Positions 25,777-35,700 of a stretch of 64,000 nt of DNA are shown piece by piece (position 1 is the stretch's first letter; each line of letters starts with the position of its first letter). The notes under the pieces were generated by a model. That model searched no databases and was not told where the DNA came from. It worked only from the letters and a program-made list of their open reading frames with translations. The translations under genes were made by a program, and so were the position numbers. This DNA comes from Chloroflexi bacterium 44-23 (lineage in GTDB: Bacteria; Chloroflexota; Anaerolineae; Anaerolineales; Anaerolineaceae): assembly GCA_001899005.1 (NCBI GenBank), contig MKUW01000019.1, positions 110,996 through 174,995 of the forward strand. Direction: 5' to 3'.

Positions 25777-27315
25777 ATGGCCCTTGCTGTAGAGATGACC
25801 GGGATCTCAAAATATTTTCCATCAACGGCAGTACAAGCAAATAGGGGTGTTAATTTCTCTGCCGAATCAGGTCAGGTGCATGCCCTTGTAGGTGAGAACG
25901 GTGCAGGCAAGACCACGCTGATGAATATTCTCTATGGTTTGCACCAACCGGATGAGGGCGAGATCAAAATAAATGGAAAGCACGTGCTTGTACCGACGCC
26001 AAATGAAGCTATTCACCTTGGAATTGGTATGGTCCACCAGCACTTTAAATTGATCCCTTCCTTTACGGTAGCCCAAAATATACTGTTAGGGATAGAGCCA
26101 CACAAGTATGGATTGCTGCGGCAAGGTTACGAAAATGATATGGTTCGTGCACTTGCAGATTCGTTTGGTCTGCCTGTTGAGCCATCGGAAAAAGTGAGTA
26201 ATTTGACAGTTGGCATGCAGCAGCGAGTTGAGATACTTAAAACATTGCAGCGCAATGCATACATCCTGCTGTTGGATGAGCCAACCGCAGTCTTAACCCC
26301 GCAAGAAGCTGACGAATTCTTCAAAGTACTGCGAAATCTGGCTGAACGTGGCAGAACTGTAATCTTAATCACCCATAAATTACCCGAGGTGATGAAAGTT
26401 GCTGATCAGGTTACGGTTATGCGCCATGGAGAAGTCATTGAAGTAACCTCTATATCCGATACGAACATCAATAGCCTGGCTCACGCCATGGTTGGCCGAA
26501 ATATTGTCTTCAATAAAAAGGAATCTCATGTGAGACCCGGAGAGGTCATTGCAGAAGTCAAAGATCTGTTTGTATCCAGCAACAATGGAGCAGCTGCTGT
26601 GATGGGAGTATCGTTTCAAGTTCATAAAAATGAAATACTTGGAATTGCTGGCGTGAGTGGTAATGGGCAAAATGAATTGACCGAAGCCATCACCGGTTTA
26701 AGGGAGGTTGATAAGGGCAAGGTCTTGCTGGCGAGTCTGGATATCACCAAAGCAGCGGTACATGAACGACGCAAATCAGGTATGGCGCACATCCCCGAAG
26801 ATCGAATGACGATGGGTCTTAATCTTCAAACCACCCTGGATGAAAATGTCATCGTCAATCAATATCGTCAAAAACCCTACTCCCGCGCTGGATTCTTAGT
26901 GGCAGCGGCCATTCGCAAGTTGGCCAACAGCATCATTGAGCGTTTTTCGGTTGCCTCCGCTAAAACTGGAGAAGGAATTGCCACTTTATCTGGAGGCAAC
27001 TTACAAAAGTTAGTGCTAGGGCGTGAGTTATCCGGAAACCCGCATTTTATTGTGGCAAGCCAGCCAACCCGCGGACTGGATGTCGGCAGCATTGAATTTG
27101 TCCACAAATCGCTATTAGACGCCAGCCGGAGTGGCGCAGGCATTTTGCTAATATCGGTCGATATCGACGAGATATTTTCGCTGTGCGACCGCATCGCGGT
27201 ATTGTATAGAGGTCAAATTGCTGGTGTCTTATCTGCTGAGGACGCTGATGAGCAAAAATTAGGGATCCTTATGGCCGGCGGCAACCTGGATCCGGCGGAA
27301 GAGATGACACAGTAA
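25777..27315 (+). CDS. Nucleoside-type ABC transporter ATPase (two fused domains)
   Basis: About 512 aa with two ATPase domains, like RbsA/NupA. Domain 1 has LVGENGAGKTTLMNIL, LTVGMQQRVEILK (divergent signature) and YILLLDEPTAVLTP. Domain 2 has a degenerate Walker A (GVSGNGQNELTEAI) and LSGGNLQKLVLGREL with VASQPTRGLDVGS. This asymmetry is normal for the class. It energises uptake by the two permeases that follow. ATG 25777 (MALAVEMTGISKYFPS) has GGAG (25764-25767) nine bases upstream; an upstream TTG at 25762 overlaps that ribosome site and is rejected. Its stop overlaps the next start by one base. Confidence 0.92.
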   Translation: MALAVEMTGISKYFPSTAVQANRGVNFSAESGQVHALVGENGAGKTTLMNILYGLHQPDEGEIKINGKHVLVPTPNEAIHLGIGMVHQHFKLIPSFTVAQNILLGIEPHKYGLLRQGYENDMVRALADSFGLPVEPSEKVSNLTVGMQQRVEILKTLQRNAYILLLDEPTAVLTPQEADEFFKVLRNLAERGRTVILITHKLPEVMKVADQVTVMRHGEVIEVTSISDTNINSLAHAMVGRNIVFNKKESHVRPGEVIAEVKDLFVSSNNGAAAVMGVSFQVHKNEILGIAGVSGNGQNELTEAITGLREVDKGKVLLASLDITKAAVHERRKSGMAHIPEDRMTMGLNLQTTLDENVIVNQYRQKPYSRAGFLVAAAIRKLANSIIERFSVASAKTGEGIATLSGGNLQKLVLGRELSGNPHFIVASQPTRGLDVGSIEFVHKSLLDASRSGAGILLISVDIDEIFSLCDRIAVLYRGQIAGVLSAEDADEQKLGILMAGGNLDPAEEMTQ

Positions 27316-28406
27316 TGTCAAAATCAAGTTTCTCAAAAAAGATAAATGTCTTACTGGTCCCTGTCTTAGCCACGATATCGGGTTTGATTCTTTCTTCTGT
27401 CATTCTGTTATTGACCAACCATTCGCCCATCCAGGCTTTTTCTGCATTAGTCAATTCCGGATTTAGTTGCAGCAAACTAACCAATTGTAATTTCTTCCAA
27501 ACGTTACAGTTGGCCACACCGCTCATTCTCAACGGTCTGTCAGCAACTGTAGCGTTTCGTTCCGGCATGTTTAGTATCGGTCAGGAAGGCCAGTTCTTGA
27601 TGGGCGCGATTGTGGCAGCCTGGTTAGGTTATGCCATCCATTTGCCGCCTGTCATTCATCAGATTGTACTGATAGCCGCTGCAGTGCTGGCGGGCGGTAT
27701 GTACGCATGGATCCCGGGCATTTTAAAAGTTAAATTGAACATCAATGAAGTTATTACGACGGTGATGATGAACAACATCGCCATCTTATTCATGTCATAC
27801 GTAGTCAACTTCCCAATGAACGTGGATAAAGGCTCGACGGCACGAAGTTCACCGATTGATATAAGCGCAACCTTACCTACATTTTTCCAGGGTTCTAAAT
27901 GGGGGGTTGGATTTGTTATAGCGATTGCGGCTTCAATTATTGTATATTTTTACATATGGCGCTCGACTCGCGGTTATGAACAGCGCATGTCAGGGCAATC
28001 CCCATTGTTTGCCAGATTTGGCGGCATTAAAACCACTCGGGCTGTCCTGCGCGGAATGATCATTTCCGGTGGGTTGGCCGGCATGGCTGGTGCAATTGAA
28101 GTCATGGGAGTCCATCACCGTATCATGCAGGGTTTTTCGACTGGATTGGGCTTTGATGGTGTCATGGTGGCTCTATTAGGACAGACACATCCTGTGGGTG
28201 TAGTAATCGTTGGGATTCTGTTCGCAGGCGTTCGTTTGGGTGCGCAAATTGGCCTTCAAACCTTCATGCAAATTCCGCGGGAGCTGGGTGGCGTAATTAT
28301 TGCGTTGATCATTCTCTTTGTCTCGGCCGACACTTTCTTCAAAGATGTGGTTCAAACCACCCAGAAATGGTTGAATAAGATCTTCAGCCGTTTTAGAAAG
28401 GCTTAA
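27315..28406 (+). CDS. Nucleoside-type ABC transporter permease 1
   Basis: 363 aa with about nine to ten membrane segments. The block FRSGMFSIGQEGQFLMGAI and the region SGGLAGMAGAIEVMGVHHRI are characteristic of the BPD_transp_2 permeases of BMP-type nucleoside transporters (YufP/NupB-like). It forms half of the membrane channel. The start ATG at 27315 overlaps the ATPase stop codon, so translation is coupled. Confidence 0.92.
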   Translation: MSKSSFSKKINVLLVPVLATISGLILSSVILLLTNHSPIQAFSALVNSGFSCSKLTNCNFFQTLQLATPLILNGLSATVAFRSGMFSIGQEGQFLMGAIVAAWLGYAIHLPPVIHQIVLIAAAVLAGGMYAWIPGILKVKLNINEVITTVMMNNIAILFMSYVVNFPMNVDKGSTARSSPIDISATLPTFFQGSKWGVGFVIAIAASIIVYFYIWRSTRGYEQRMSGQSPLFARFGGIKTTRAVLRGMIISGGLAGMAGAIEVMGVHHRIMQGFSTGLGFDGVMVALLGQTHPVGVVIVGILFAGVRLGAQIGLQTFMQIPRELGGVIIALIILFVSADTFFKDVVQTTQKWLNKIFSRFRKA

Positions 28407-28410
28407 AAAG

Positions 28411-29391
28411 ATGGATGGTAGTAACGGGTTATTAATCGTTGACTTGCTTCGCTCCGGCATCCGTCTGGCCACCCCAATATTATTGGCAGCCCTGGGTGGA
28501 GCAATATCTAATCGGGCAGGCGTACTCGACTTTGCTCTTGAAGGGAAAATGCTGCTGGGATCCTTCCTGGGCATCCTTGCTGCATTTTGGCTGCATAACA
28601 GTTACGGTGGTGCACTGGTGGCAGTGCTTGCCGGTGGATTGCTGGGATGGATCTTTGCTTTTTTCTATCTGAAATACAAAGTCGATCTGGTCATCCTGGC
28701 GATAGCGATCAATCTCCTGATTTCAGAAGGCACTGTCTTTTTTCTGCGCACATTTTACGGAAACGTAGGTAGTTGGACGGATGCGAGCATTCAACAGCTT
28801 CCTGATATACAAATTCCAATTGTCAAAAATATCCCTGTAATCGGGCAGCTTCTGAGCGGATATAATGCCATCATTTATGCTTCATGGATATTAACCGCAT
28901 TGCTTTATGTGGTTTTATTCTACACACCTTTCGGACGTCACATTCGTGCGGTCGGTGAAAATAAAGAAGCTGCCAAAGCGCTGGGAATTAACGTTGCGCG
29001 CATCCAATACTTTGCACTGATTTTGGGTGGAGGAATGTGTGCGCTGGGTGGTGCTTTTCTCTCCATCGGTCACCTTACCATGTTTACCCGGAATATGAGC
29101 AACGGGCGGGGTTGGATGGCAGTTACAGCAGCGTTGTTCGGGATGAATAATCCCATCGGAGTTTTCCTGGCAAGCTTGCTGATTGGTGTTGCCGATGCAT
29201 TGGCGGTGCGTTTGCAAATGCTGACGACCATTCCGCCAATGCTTATCCAATTCTTACCGAATGTGCTGGCGATCCTGGCTCTTGTGTTGGTTGGTTTGAG
29301 AAACCGTGCCAATGTTGCTTTGATTCGGCGAAAATTTAGTTTAAAATCTCAAAAAATATCTGAGGATGGGAAATCGGAGGCAATCAGTTAA
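28411..29391 (+). CDS. Nucleoside-type ABC transporter permease 2
   Basis: 326 aa, about nine membrane segments. ATPILLAALGGAISNRAGVL near the N-terminus and GENKEAAKALGINVARIQYF are the YufQ/NupC-like hallmarks. It pairs with permease 1, whose stop is 4 bp upstream. Its last base is shared with the start of the PfkB kinase gene (TAATG). Confidence 0.92.
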   Translation: MDGSNGLLIVDLLRSGIRLATPILLAALGGAISNRAGVLDFALEGKMLLGSFLGILAAFWLHNSYGGALVAVLAGGLLGWIFAFFYLKYKVDLVILAIAINLLISEGTVFFLRTFYGNVGSWTDASIQQLPDIQIPIVKNIPVIGQLLSGYNAIIYASWILTALLYVVLFYTPFGRHIRAVGENKEAAKALGINVARIQYFALILGGGMCALGGAFLSIGHLTMFTRNMSNGRGWMAVTAALFGMNNPIGVFLASLLIGVADALAVRLQMLTTIPPMLIQFLPNVLAILALVLVGLRNRANVALIRRKFSLKSQKISEDGKSEAIS

Positions 29392-30314
29392 TGAGCGGAT
29401 GTGCAGTTTTTTCATATGGTGAAGTTGGGATTGATAATATCATCCAGGTGGCTGCATTACCTTCGCCTGAGCAGGCTGGATTCCCAACCTCAGATACTTA
29501 TCATATTGGCGGAGCTGCAGCCAACTTCGCCGTTTGGTTAGCTTCCTGGGGAGTTGACACTCGTTTAAGCGGGAATGCGCTTGGTGATGATGAACATGGG
29601 CGCCAATTGATGGCGTGGCTAAGCCATTATCCGAAAATGGATTTACAATATCAAGAAGTGGTACCTGGATTGCAAACACCATTTTGTCGCATCCTGGTGA
29701 CGCCAGACGGTGAACGATCGATTCTCGTCTATGGATACCCACAGACCCCGAAAACCCGGCTGGATAAAAAGATGCTCGCAGATGTACGTTACCTGGCACT
29801 GGATTTATACGGCGGAGATGAAAGATTGCAGGCTGCCCGTCTGGCGCGAGAAATCGGTGTGCAAACCGTGTTGAACGATGTCATTTGGCCAGATCATGCA
29901 ATCCTGAAAGAAACAGATATTTTAATCAATTCGGCTGCCTTTGTGCGCACCGAATTTCCGAGTATTGATGTTACAAAACATGCGCATGAGATGCAGCGTA
30001 TTTGCAATGGCATTGTGATTACAACGGATGGTGCCAATCCGATATTGATCATTAATCAAAATCAGCAAGATTTTATTATCCAACCTCCGATCGTGAAGCC
30101 TGTGGATGCCACCGGTGCAGGTGATGCTTTTCGGGCGGGTCTGGTTTACGGTTTTCTACAGGGCTGGAACTTGCTAAAGTCAGTTCAATGGGCCGCTGCG
30201 ACAGGATCATCGAAAGTTGGGCGCCTGGGAGCGGTAAGTAACTTACCCGGGATTGATGAAGTGGATCGTCTTGCCGCAAACTGTTTTAATCATGGACAAT
30301 CTTTCAGGGAATAA
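29391..30314 (+). CDS. PfkB-family carbohydrate/nucleoside kinase
   Basis: 307 aa with the ribokinase fold. The substrate-side motif is GGAAANFAVWLASWG (~40-54), and the C-terminal PfkB signature is DATGAGDAFRAGLVYGF, including the catalytic Asp of GAGD. It transfers the ATP gamma-phosphate to a sugar or nucleoside hydroxyl. Being translationally coupled to a BMP-type transporter, it is probably a nucleoside kinase or ribokinase that traps the imported ligand. It begins inside the stop codon of the permease. The operon seems to end here. Confidence 0.85.
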   Translation: MSGCAVFSYGEVGIDNIIQVAALPSPEQAGFPTSDTYHIGGAAANFAVWLASWGVDTRLSGNALGDDEHGRQLMAWLSHYPKMDLQYQEVVPGLQTPFCRILVTPDGERSILVYGYPQTPKTRLDKKMLADVRYLALDLYGGDERLQAARLAREIGVQTVLNDVIWPDHAILKETDILINSAAFVRTEFPSIDVTKHAHEMQRICNGIVITTDGANPILIINQNQQDFIIQPPIVKPVDATGAGDAFRAGLVYGFLQGWNLLKSVQWAAATGSSKVGRLGAVSNLPGIDEVDRLAANCFNHGQSFRE

Positions 30315-30448
30315 AGCCTGAAGGTGGATTCACTGTTTTCATGATTTAAATTATCTCTCAGGTTAACCGGAATAAAGCTGAGATCTACTTGGTTTTTGTC
30401 GTACTTCAAGATCGGGTGTTCAAAATGTAAATAATAGTTGCACCTTCA

Positions 30449-30752
30449 GTTTAACTGCGCTTTGATGTGCGCAATTCGTCTTCCCTGTTGGCGGAGGTCA
30501 AGGAACGCCAGATCAAATTGGCCGGTAAGCGTGTTACCGAGGACGGCATCTTGTTGATCGAGGCCAAATGCTATCCTACGCAGGAGCAGAATCGCCTGGA
30601 TGCGGTTATACGTCTGGTTGCGCTGGTTGAGCGGGCACTCGAGCCGATCAAAATTCACAGACAGACCCGTCCCAGTCGCACGGGTGGGCGATAAGAAGAA
30701 ACGCGGGGAGTTGAAACGTGTCCGCAAGTACACACCAGATGAGTGGGAGTAA
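30449..30752 (+). pseudogene. 3' fragment of an arfB-like gene, frameshifted
   Basis: Translation gives LRFDVRNSSSLLAEVKERQI...GKRVTEDGILLIEAKCYPTQ, matching intact ArfB from about residue 38. The frame is then lost by a deletion of about 14 bp at SRT and resumes as VGDKKKRGELKRVRKYTPDE to a TAA at 30752. An in-frame stop replaces the Gln before LRFD. There is no start codon and no GGQ. It continues almost exactly where the 5' fragment at 20003-20140 leaves off, 10.3 kb away. Confidence 0.87.
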
Positions 30753-30829
30753 GTTCTTCGCAATAACACAGTGAAGCTGCCATTCTATCCGGCAGCCTCT
30801 TAATTCTTCCTTGTTATTTGCTCAAATGT

Positions 30830-32767
30830 CTAAACCTGATATGGTACTTCCACGATAACCAGCCCTGGTTTGAAGAGCAGAGCGAAACGCAGCAGCAATG
30901 CCGTTTGACGATGTAGCAGGTTACCCCACCAGTGACGGGGAATAAACTGGGGTACAACGATGGTGAAGAGTTCGTTTGGTTGGCGATTGGCCATTAATTT
31001 CTCCAGGTATTCGATCACTGGCTCCACCAGTTGCCGGTAGGGCGAATCCAGGATAACCAGGCGCACTCCATTCCCATAGGTCTCCCATTTCTTGCGCACT
31101 TTTTCTGATTCCTGTGGATCGATGGAGACATGCACAGCGGTAACATCGTTGCTGAGAGATTCAGCGTAATTCAAGGCGACCAGTGATCCGCGGTGTACGC
31201 CGGCCAGCAGCAGGATTACACGGTGACGTATGGCGACGGGTTGTGAAGTGTAGTATTCCAGTGACAGGTTTTTTGCCAGACTCTCGTAATGAAAGTGGAT
31301 CCCCATAAAAAAAACTACCAGCAGGGGAATGATAATGATGATCAACCATGCGCCATCCTTGAATTTGGTCACGCCAAAGACAATCATAACCACGAAGGTA
31401 CAGACAGCCCCAAAGCCGTTAACGATCATTTTAAATTTCCAGCGCTGATCATATTTGACAATGGAACCATGCTCTTGAATTTCTTGTTCTGCCTTCAGGC
31501 GGCCGGATTTCCACCAGCGACGTGCCATTCCAGTTTGTGAAAGTGTGAATGACAGGAATACTCCGATAGCATACAGTGGAATAAGGCGAGTGACGCTGGC
31601 CTGAAAAATGATGATCAGGAGGGAAGCCAGCATGGCCAAGGCGACAATACCCCACGAATAGACCAGGCGGCTGCCACGAAAAGTCAGCTGGCGCGGCAAA
31701 AAGCCATCCCCGGCTTGCAGCGCACCCAGGCGTGGAAAATCAGCAAAGGCGGTGTTGGCGGCCATGATCAGAATCACAGCTGTTCCCGAAATAAGTGCCA
31801 GATAGAGAAGTCCTGTTCCGCTGTAAACTGTGCGAGCTAATTGTGATATCACCGTCTCGCTTTCAGAAGGAATTGCACCGATTTTACCCGCCAGAAACGA
31901 GATACTCAAGAAAAGGACTGCCAATATGGAGGTCATCCAGATCAGAGTAATACCGGCATTCTTACTGCGCGGTTCATGAAAAGCGGTAATGCCATTGGAA
32001 ATGGCCTCAATGCCTGTCAGGGCTGAGGTGCCGGTAGAAAAGGCATGCAGCAGCAGGAAAGGCGTGATTGCCACTGCCGCACCGACCAATGAAAAAGCTG
32101 GAGGGTTAACCACTGAACCCAATGAGCCAATCATGAAACGTATAAAGCCGATTGAAACTGTGACCAGCATCGCCACCACGAAGAAATAGGTCGGGATGGC
32201 AAAAAGTTTGCCGGATTCTTTTACACCACGCAGATTCATTAACATGACAAAAAAAACCAGGCTGACAGCAATCAGTACGCGATAAGAATAAAGACTCGGA
32301 AAGGCGGAGGTGATCTGAGCAACTCCGGAGGAGATCGAGACAGCGACCGTCAGAATATAGTCGGTCAACAAGGCGGCTCCGGCGGTTTGGGCAGGTAGCT
32401 CCCCGAGGTTATCACGAGCAACAATGTACGAACCCCCGCCGCCTGGATAGGTGTGAATGGTTTGCTCATAAGAAATGGTGACGATAACCATCAGTGTCAC
32501 AATTGCCAGCGATATGGGGAAAACGTAATGCAGACCTCCACTGGCTGCCACCGCCAGAATCATCATAATTTCTTGAGTGGCATAGGCAGAAGAGGATAGA
32601 GCGTCGGAGGCGAAAACAGCCAGGCCTATTTTCTTGCTGATGGTCTGATGCGGAGCGTCAGCGGTGCGCATAGGATTGCCGATCAGCCAGTCGCTCCAAG
32701 TTCTGTGCGGAAGAGAAGGACTGTGTGTTTCATAAATGCTTGTGTTAGTGAGTGTTTCGATTTTCAT
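30830..32767 (-). CDS. KimA-like APC-superfamily potassium/amino-acid permease
   Basis: 645 aa. About twelve membrane segments are followed by a ~170-residue soluble C-terminal domain with UspA-like features (HRVILLLAGVHRGSLVALNY). The entry SKKIGLAVFASDALSSSAYA matches the KimA/YdaO family (K-x-x-A-x-x-SSDALSSVAYG), which includes high-affinity K+ importers controlled by c-di-AMP. The neighbouring KdpDE-like pair supports a K+ role over amino-acid transport. The start ATG at 32767 has only GACAGA upstream, so it may rely on coupling with the 204-aa gene that ends 14 bp before it. Confidence 0.8.
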   Translation of the reverse strand: MKIETLTNTSIYETHSPSLPHRTWSDWLIGNPMRTADAPHQTISKKIGLAVFASDALSSSAYATQEIMMILAVAASGGLHYVFPISLAIVTLMVIVTISYEQTIHTYPGGGGSYIVARDNLGELPAQTAGAALLTDYILTVAVSISSGVAQITSAFPSLYSYRVLIAVSLVFFVMLMNLRGVKESGKLFAIPTYFFVVAMLVTVSIGFIRFMIGSLGSVVNPPAFSLVGAAVAITPFLLLHAFSTGTSALTGIEAISNGITAFHEPRSKNAGITLIWMTSILAVLFLSISFLAGKIGAIPSESETVISQLARTVYSGTGLLYLALISGTAVILIMAANTAFADFPRLGALQAGDGFLPRQLTFRGSRLVYSWGIVALAMLASLLIIIFQASVTRLIPLYAIGVFLSFTLSQTGMARRWWKSGRLKAEQEIQEHGSIVKYDQRWKFKMIVNGFGAVCTFVVMIVFGVTKFKDGAWLIIIIIPLLVVFFMGIHFHYESLAKNLSLEYYTSQPVAIRHRVILLLAGVHRGSLVALNYAESLSNDVTAVHVSIDPQESEKVRKKWETYGNGVRLVILDSPYRQLVEPVIEYLEKLMANRQPNELFTIVVPQFIPRHWWGNLLHRQTALLLRFALLFKPGLVIVEVPYQV

Positions 32768-32781
32768 TCTGTCATAATCTT

Positions 32782-33396
32782 TTATTCAATGGGATGCATG
32801 TTATTCCATGCCAATAAAGCGCCAAATTCAAATGTCAGGCATAGAACGAACAATATTGTCCGCAACGTACCTTGTAATTGCAGGTCGATCTCTACTTCCA
32901 ATAAAGTAAATAGAGCCATCACAAGCAGGCAACCTGCCCAAAAAGCAAAAAATTTTATCCAGCGTCTGGTTTGGTCACGCCAGGGTTGATAAAAGCCTGC
33001 AATCGTTCGAACAGGCAGCTTGAGCTCTTCTTCCAGGAAAACCGAAATGGGTTTCGCGTGAAAGAAGCTGGTTTTTATGAACAGCTCTTGCGGGCAGACC
33101 ACCAGGTCGCCAGGTTTGTAAAGCTGTTCCAAAGTGGCGATCACCCTGTTTTTGGGGATCACTTTGGTGTGGGTTGAGAAAGCTGAGGGACTGCTGACAG
33201 CTTTCATGGTTGCCAGACGCAGAATCATTTGGAGTGTGCGCTCTTCATCTTCTGCCAGGGCGAGATAGGTTACATCACTTGATTCCTGCTCAGCCAACCA
33301 AAAAATACGGCGCGCAAGTTTGATATTGCCACTCAATACTTCCGGTAAAATTACAATCAATTTTTTGCGTTCGAGAGTCTCAGTTGCGGGTAGCAT
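32782..33396 (-). CDS. Unknown protein with UspA-like domain and two C-terminal membrane segments
   Basis: 204 aa. Residues ~10-135 alternate beta strands and helices in a Usp-like order (KLIVILPEVLSGNIKLARRI, DVTYLALAEDEERTLQMILR, PGDLVVCPQELF). Two hydrophobic segments follow at about 148-166 and 176-194. I do not recognise a named family. It precedes the KimA-like gene by 14 bp on the same strand, so it may be an accessory subunit or regulator of that transporter. The 145-bp gap upstream should hold the operon promoter. Confidence 0.6.
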   Translation of the reverse strand: MLPATETLERKKLIVILPEVLSGNIKLARRIFWLAEQESSDVTYLALAEDEERTLQMILRLATMKAVSSPSAFSTHTKVIPKNRVIATLEQLYKPGDLVVCPQELFIKTSFFHAKPISVFLEEELKLPVRTIAGFYQPWRDQTRRWIKFFAFWAGCLLVMALFTLLEVEIDLQLQGTLRTILFVLCLTFEFGALLAWNNMHPIE

Positions 33397-33541
33397 ACGA
33401 TAAATTTTGTAGGCCGCATATTTGTTTGGAATCTAATCGGCGCTGCATTTCCTTTCCCTTCAAATATATTGAGAGTATATGGAAATAGCATAAAGAAATC
33501 ACAAAAAAAGTATGCAGATTTATAAAGAAAATATAAAGAGT

Positions 33542-34237
33542 TTACCGGCCGGATTTGAAGCGGTAACCGATGCCCGGCTCAGTCAGCAGGATCTGTGGGT
33601 CATCCGGGTCGATCTCCAGTTTTTTTCGAAGTTGACCGATGTAGACACGCAAGTACTCGACATGGTCAGATTCCGAAAAGCCCCAGACGTGAGTCAGTAT
33701 AGCCTGGTGGGTCAAAACGCGGTCAGCATTTGATGCCAGATAGAACAGCAAGCTGAACTCTGTGGCGGTCAGATGAATTTCATCGTCCTCACGGGTAATA
33801 ATGTGACGTGCCAGGTCAATTGTTATGGGGCCGGCTGTGATGATGGATTTTGTGTTCCCCAGACTTTGTTCTGAATGCCGTAGCGCAACACGAATGCGAG
33901 CCATCAACTCTTCGATACCGAATGGTTTGGTCAAATAATCATCCGCTCCCCGATCGAGCGCTGCAACTTTATCCCGCTCATTATCCCGCACGGAAAGCAC
34001 AATAATTGGAATGCGGGACCACTCGCGCAGCTGCTCGCAAACTTTCAGACCGTCCATGTCAGGCAGGCTTAGATCGAGGATAATCAAGCCTGGTTCGTTG
34101 GCAACCGCCAGAGCCAATCCCTGCTCACCATTCGTGGCGGTAATCACAGTGAAATGATTGGCGCTCAATATAGTTTTTAGTGCGCGTAGAATTTGTGGTT
34201 CGTCGTTTATCAACAGAACCTTCACATCATTATTCAT
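33542..34237 (-). CDS. KdpE-like OmpR-family response regulator
   Basis: 231 aa. The receiver domain has INDEPQ (acidic pocket), the phospho-acceptor in LIILDLSLPDMDG and the conserved Lys in LTKPFGIEELMARIRVALR. The C-terminal winged helix has LTATEFSLLFYLASNADRVL and LRVYIGQLRKKLE, as in KdpE. ATG 34237 has AGGAG at good spacing and overlaps the end of the kinase gene by 8 bp; the longer open frame to 34306 is in the kinase. It probably activates the adjacent K+ transporter genes, since no kdpFABC is in the window. Confidence 0.9.
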   Translation of the reverse strand: MNNDVKVLLINDEPQILRALKTILSANHFTVITATNGEQGLALAVANEPGLIILDLSLPDMDGLKVCEQLREWSRIPIIVLSVRDNERDKVAALDRGADDYLTKPFGIEELMARIRVALRHSEQSLGNTKSIITAGPITIDLARHIITREDDEIHLTATEFSLLFYLASNADRVLTHQAILTHVWGFSESDHVEYLRVYIGQLRKKLEIDPDDPQILLTEPGIGYRFKSGR

Positions 34238-35700
34238 CACTATTCTCCTGCGGATAGTGTGGCAGGTTGCCATCGAATTCCAGGGGCAGGGTAAAGTGAA
34301 ACACAAATCGCCCGGGCTGATTTTCTGCCCAAATTCTGCCGCCGTGGGATTCGATTATTCCCTTGCAGATTGAGAGACCCAAACCAGTTCCGGTCACCCG
34401 ATCGGCCGCAGTAAAACGGAAGAATTTATTAAAAATACGCACCAGATATTCCTCGGGCACAGCCGGGCTTTCATTTTTAACCTGGACGTGAATCTGATTG
34501 TTCTCGGCGCGAGCTTGCAGGTCGATATGAGTGCCAACTGGTGCGTATTTAATGCTGTTGCTGAGCAGGTTGGAAAACACCTGACTGATCAGTATGTAAT
34601 CAGTGGCAATCAGAGGCAAATCCTTGGGAAAATCAATGTGAAGCTGGTAACTTTCAAGTTGTTTGCGCAGCTTTGCGATCACGCCCATCACAATTTCTGA
34701 AATGGAATTCCATTTTTTTTTGTGGTTTCAGCGCACCAGATTCGATGCGTGACATATCCAGTAGATTGCCAACCAACGTATTCAATTGATCAGTCTCTTC
34801 TTCGATGGTAGTCAACAAATCCTGGCGAGCCTCGCTGGGCAATTCAAAATTGTTGTTGCGCAAGCTGGAGACAGATGCTTTGATAGCAGCCAAAGGTGAT
34901 CGTAATTCATGTGAGACGGAATTAAGTAAAGAGGATTTTAAGCGGTCACTTTCTTCCAAAATTTGTGTTCGATATTCGCTTTGTACCAGGTGGACTCTTT
35001 CCAGAGCCAGAGCAGCCTGGCTTGTGAAAGCTTCCAGCAAACGGGTTTCCTCCGGCGACAAGTGCATATCTTCTCGCCAACACATTATTTCACCCTCTAC
35101 TGTCCGAGCGGTGAGAATTGCGAATTTTCTGAAGGGGAGGGGCGGCAAAGGCAAATTATCAGGGACAGACAAAGAAATCGCCGGCTGGTCTTTGTGCTCG
35201 TTAATATCCACCTGTACCCGTTCAAAATGGAAAGATTCCAGCATTTGGCTGGCCAATTCCTGCGCAATTTGTGTATTATTTTGCAAGCCTGCCAAAGCAG
35301 AGATAAGTTCATACATACGTGTGGCTTCCCATTCGCGACGGCGGGCCAACTGAAGTCCCTCGCGCGCGCGACCGATCAGGTTGCTCATCACGACTACCAC
35401 AATTAAGAAGATGATCAAGGTGATCACATCCTGGTTTTTATGAACGGCAAATGTAAAATATGGCGGGATGAAAAAATAATTGAAAAATAAGAATGCCAGA
35501 ACTCCTGCCAATACGCCAGATGTCATTCCCCAGAGAACCGTACTGAGCATGACGGGCAATAAAAAGAGCAGTGCGATCAACTGTTTTTCGAGTAAGGGCT
35601 CTAACGGTTTGAGCAGCCAGGTCGTGATGATTATCGTGACAATGGCAGCCAGATGACGCAGGAGAATAAGGAAAAACTGGTTGTTGAAAAAATTTTTCAT
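34230..35700 (-). CDS. KdpD-like sensor histidine kinase, interrupted by a frameshift in A9
   Basis: About 489 aa if the frame is restored. Four membrane segments (DUF4118-like, ~10-110) are followed by a GAF-like region (~140-255), the H-box SHELRSPLAAIKASVSSLR, and after the shift the ATPase boxes NLLSNSIKYAP (N) and TGTGLGLSICKGI (G2). The cytosolic KdpD and Usp domains of classical KdpD are missing at the N-terminus. The reading frame breaks at nine A residues on the coding strand (34713-34721). Eight As would give the family-like SGALKPQKKWNSISEIV. Start ATG 35700 or 35733. It may be a sequencing error, slippage-dependent expression or a fresh pseudogene. Confidence 0.8.
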
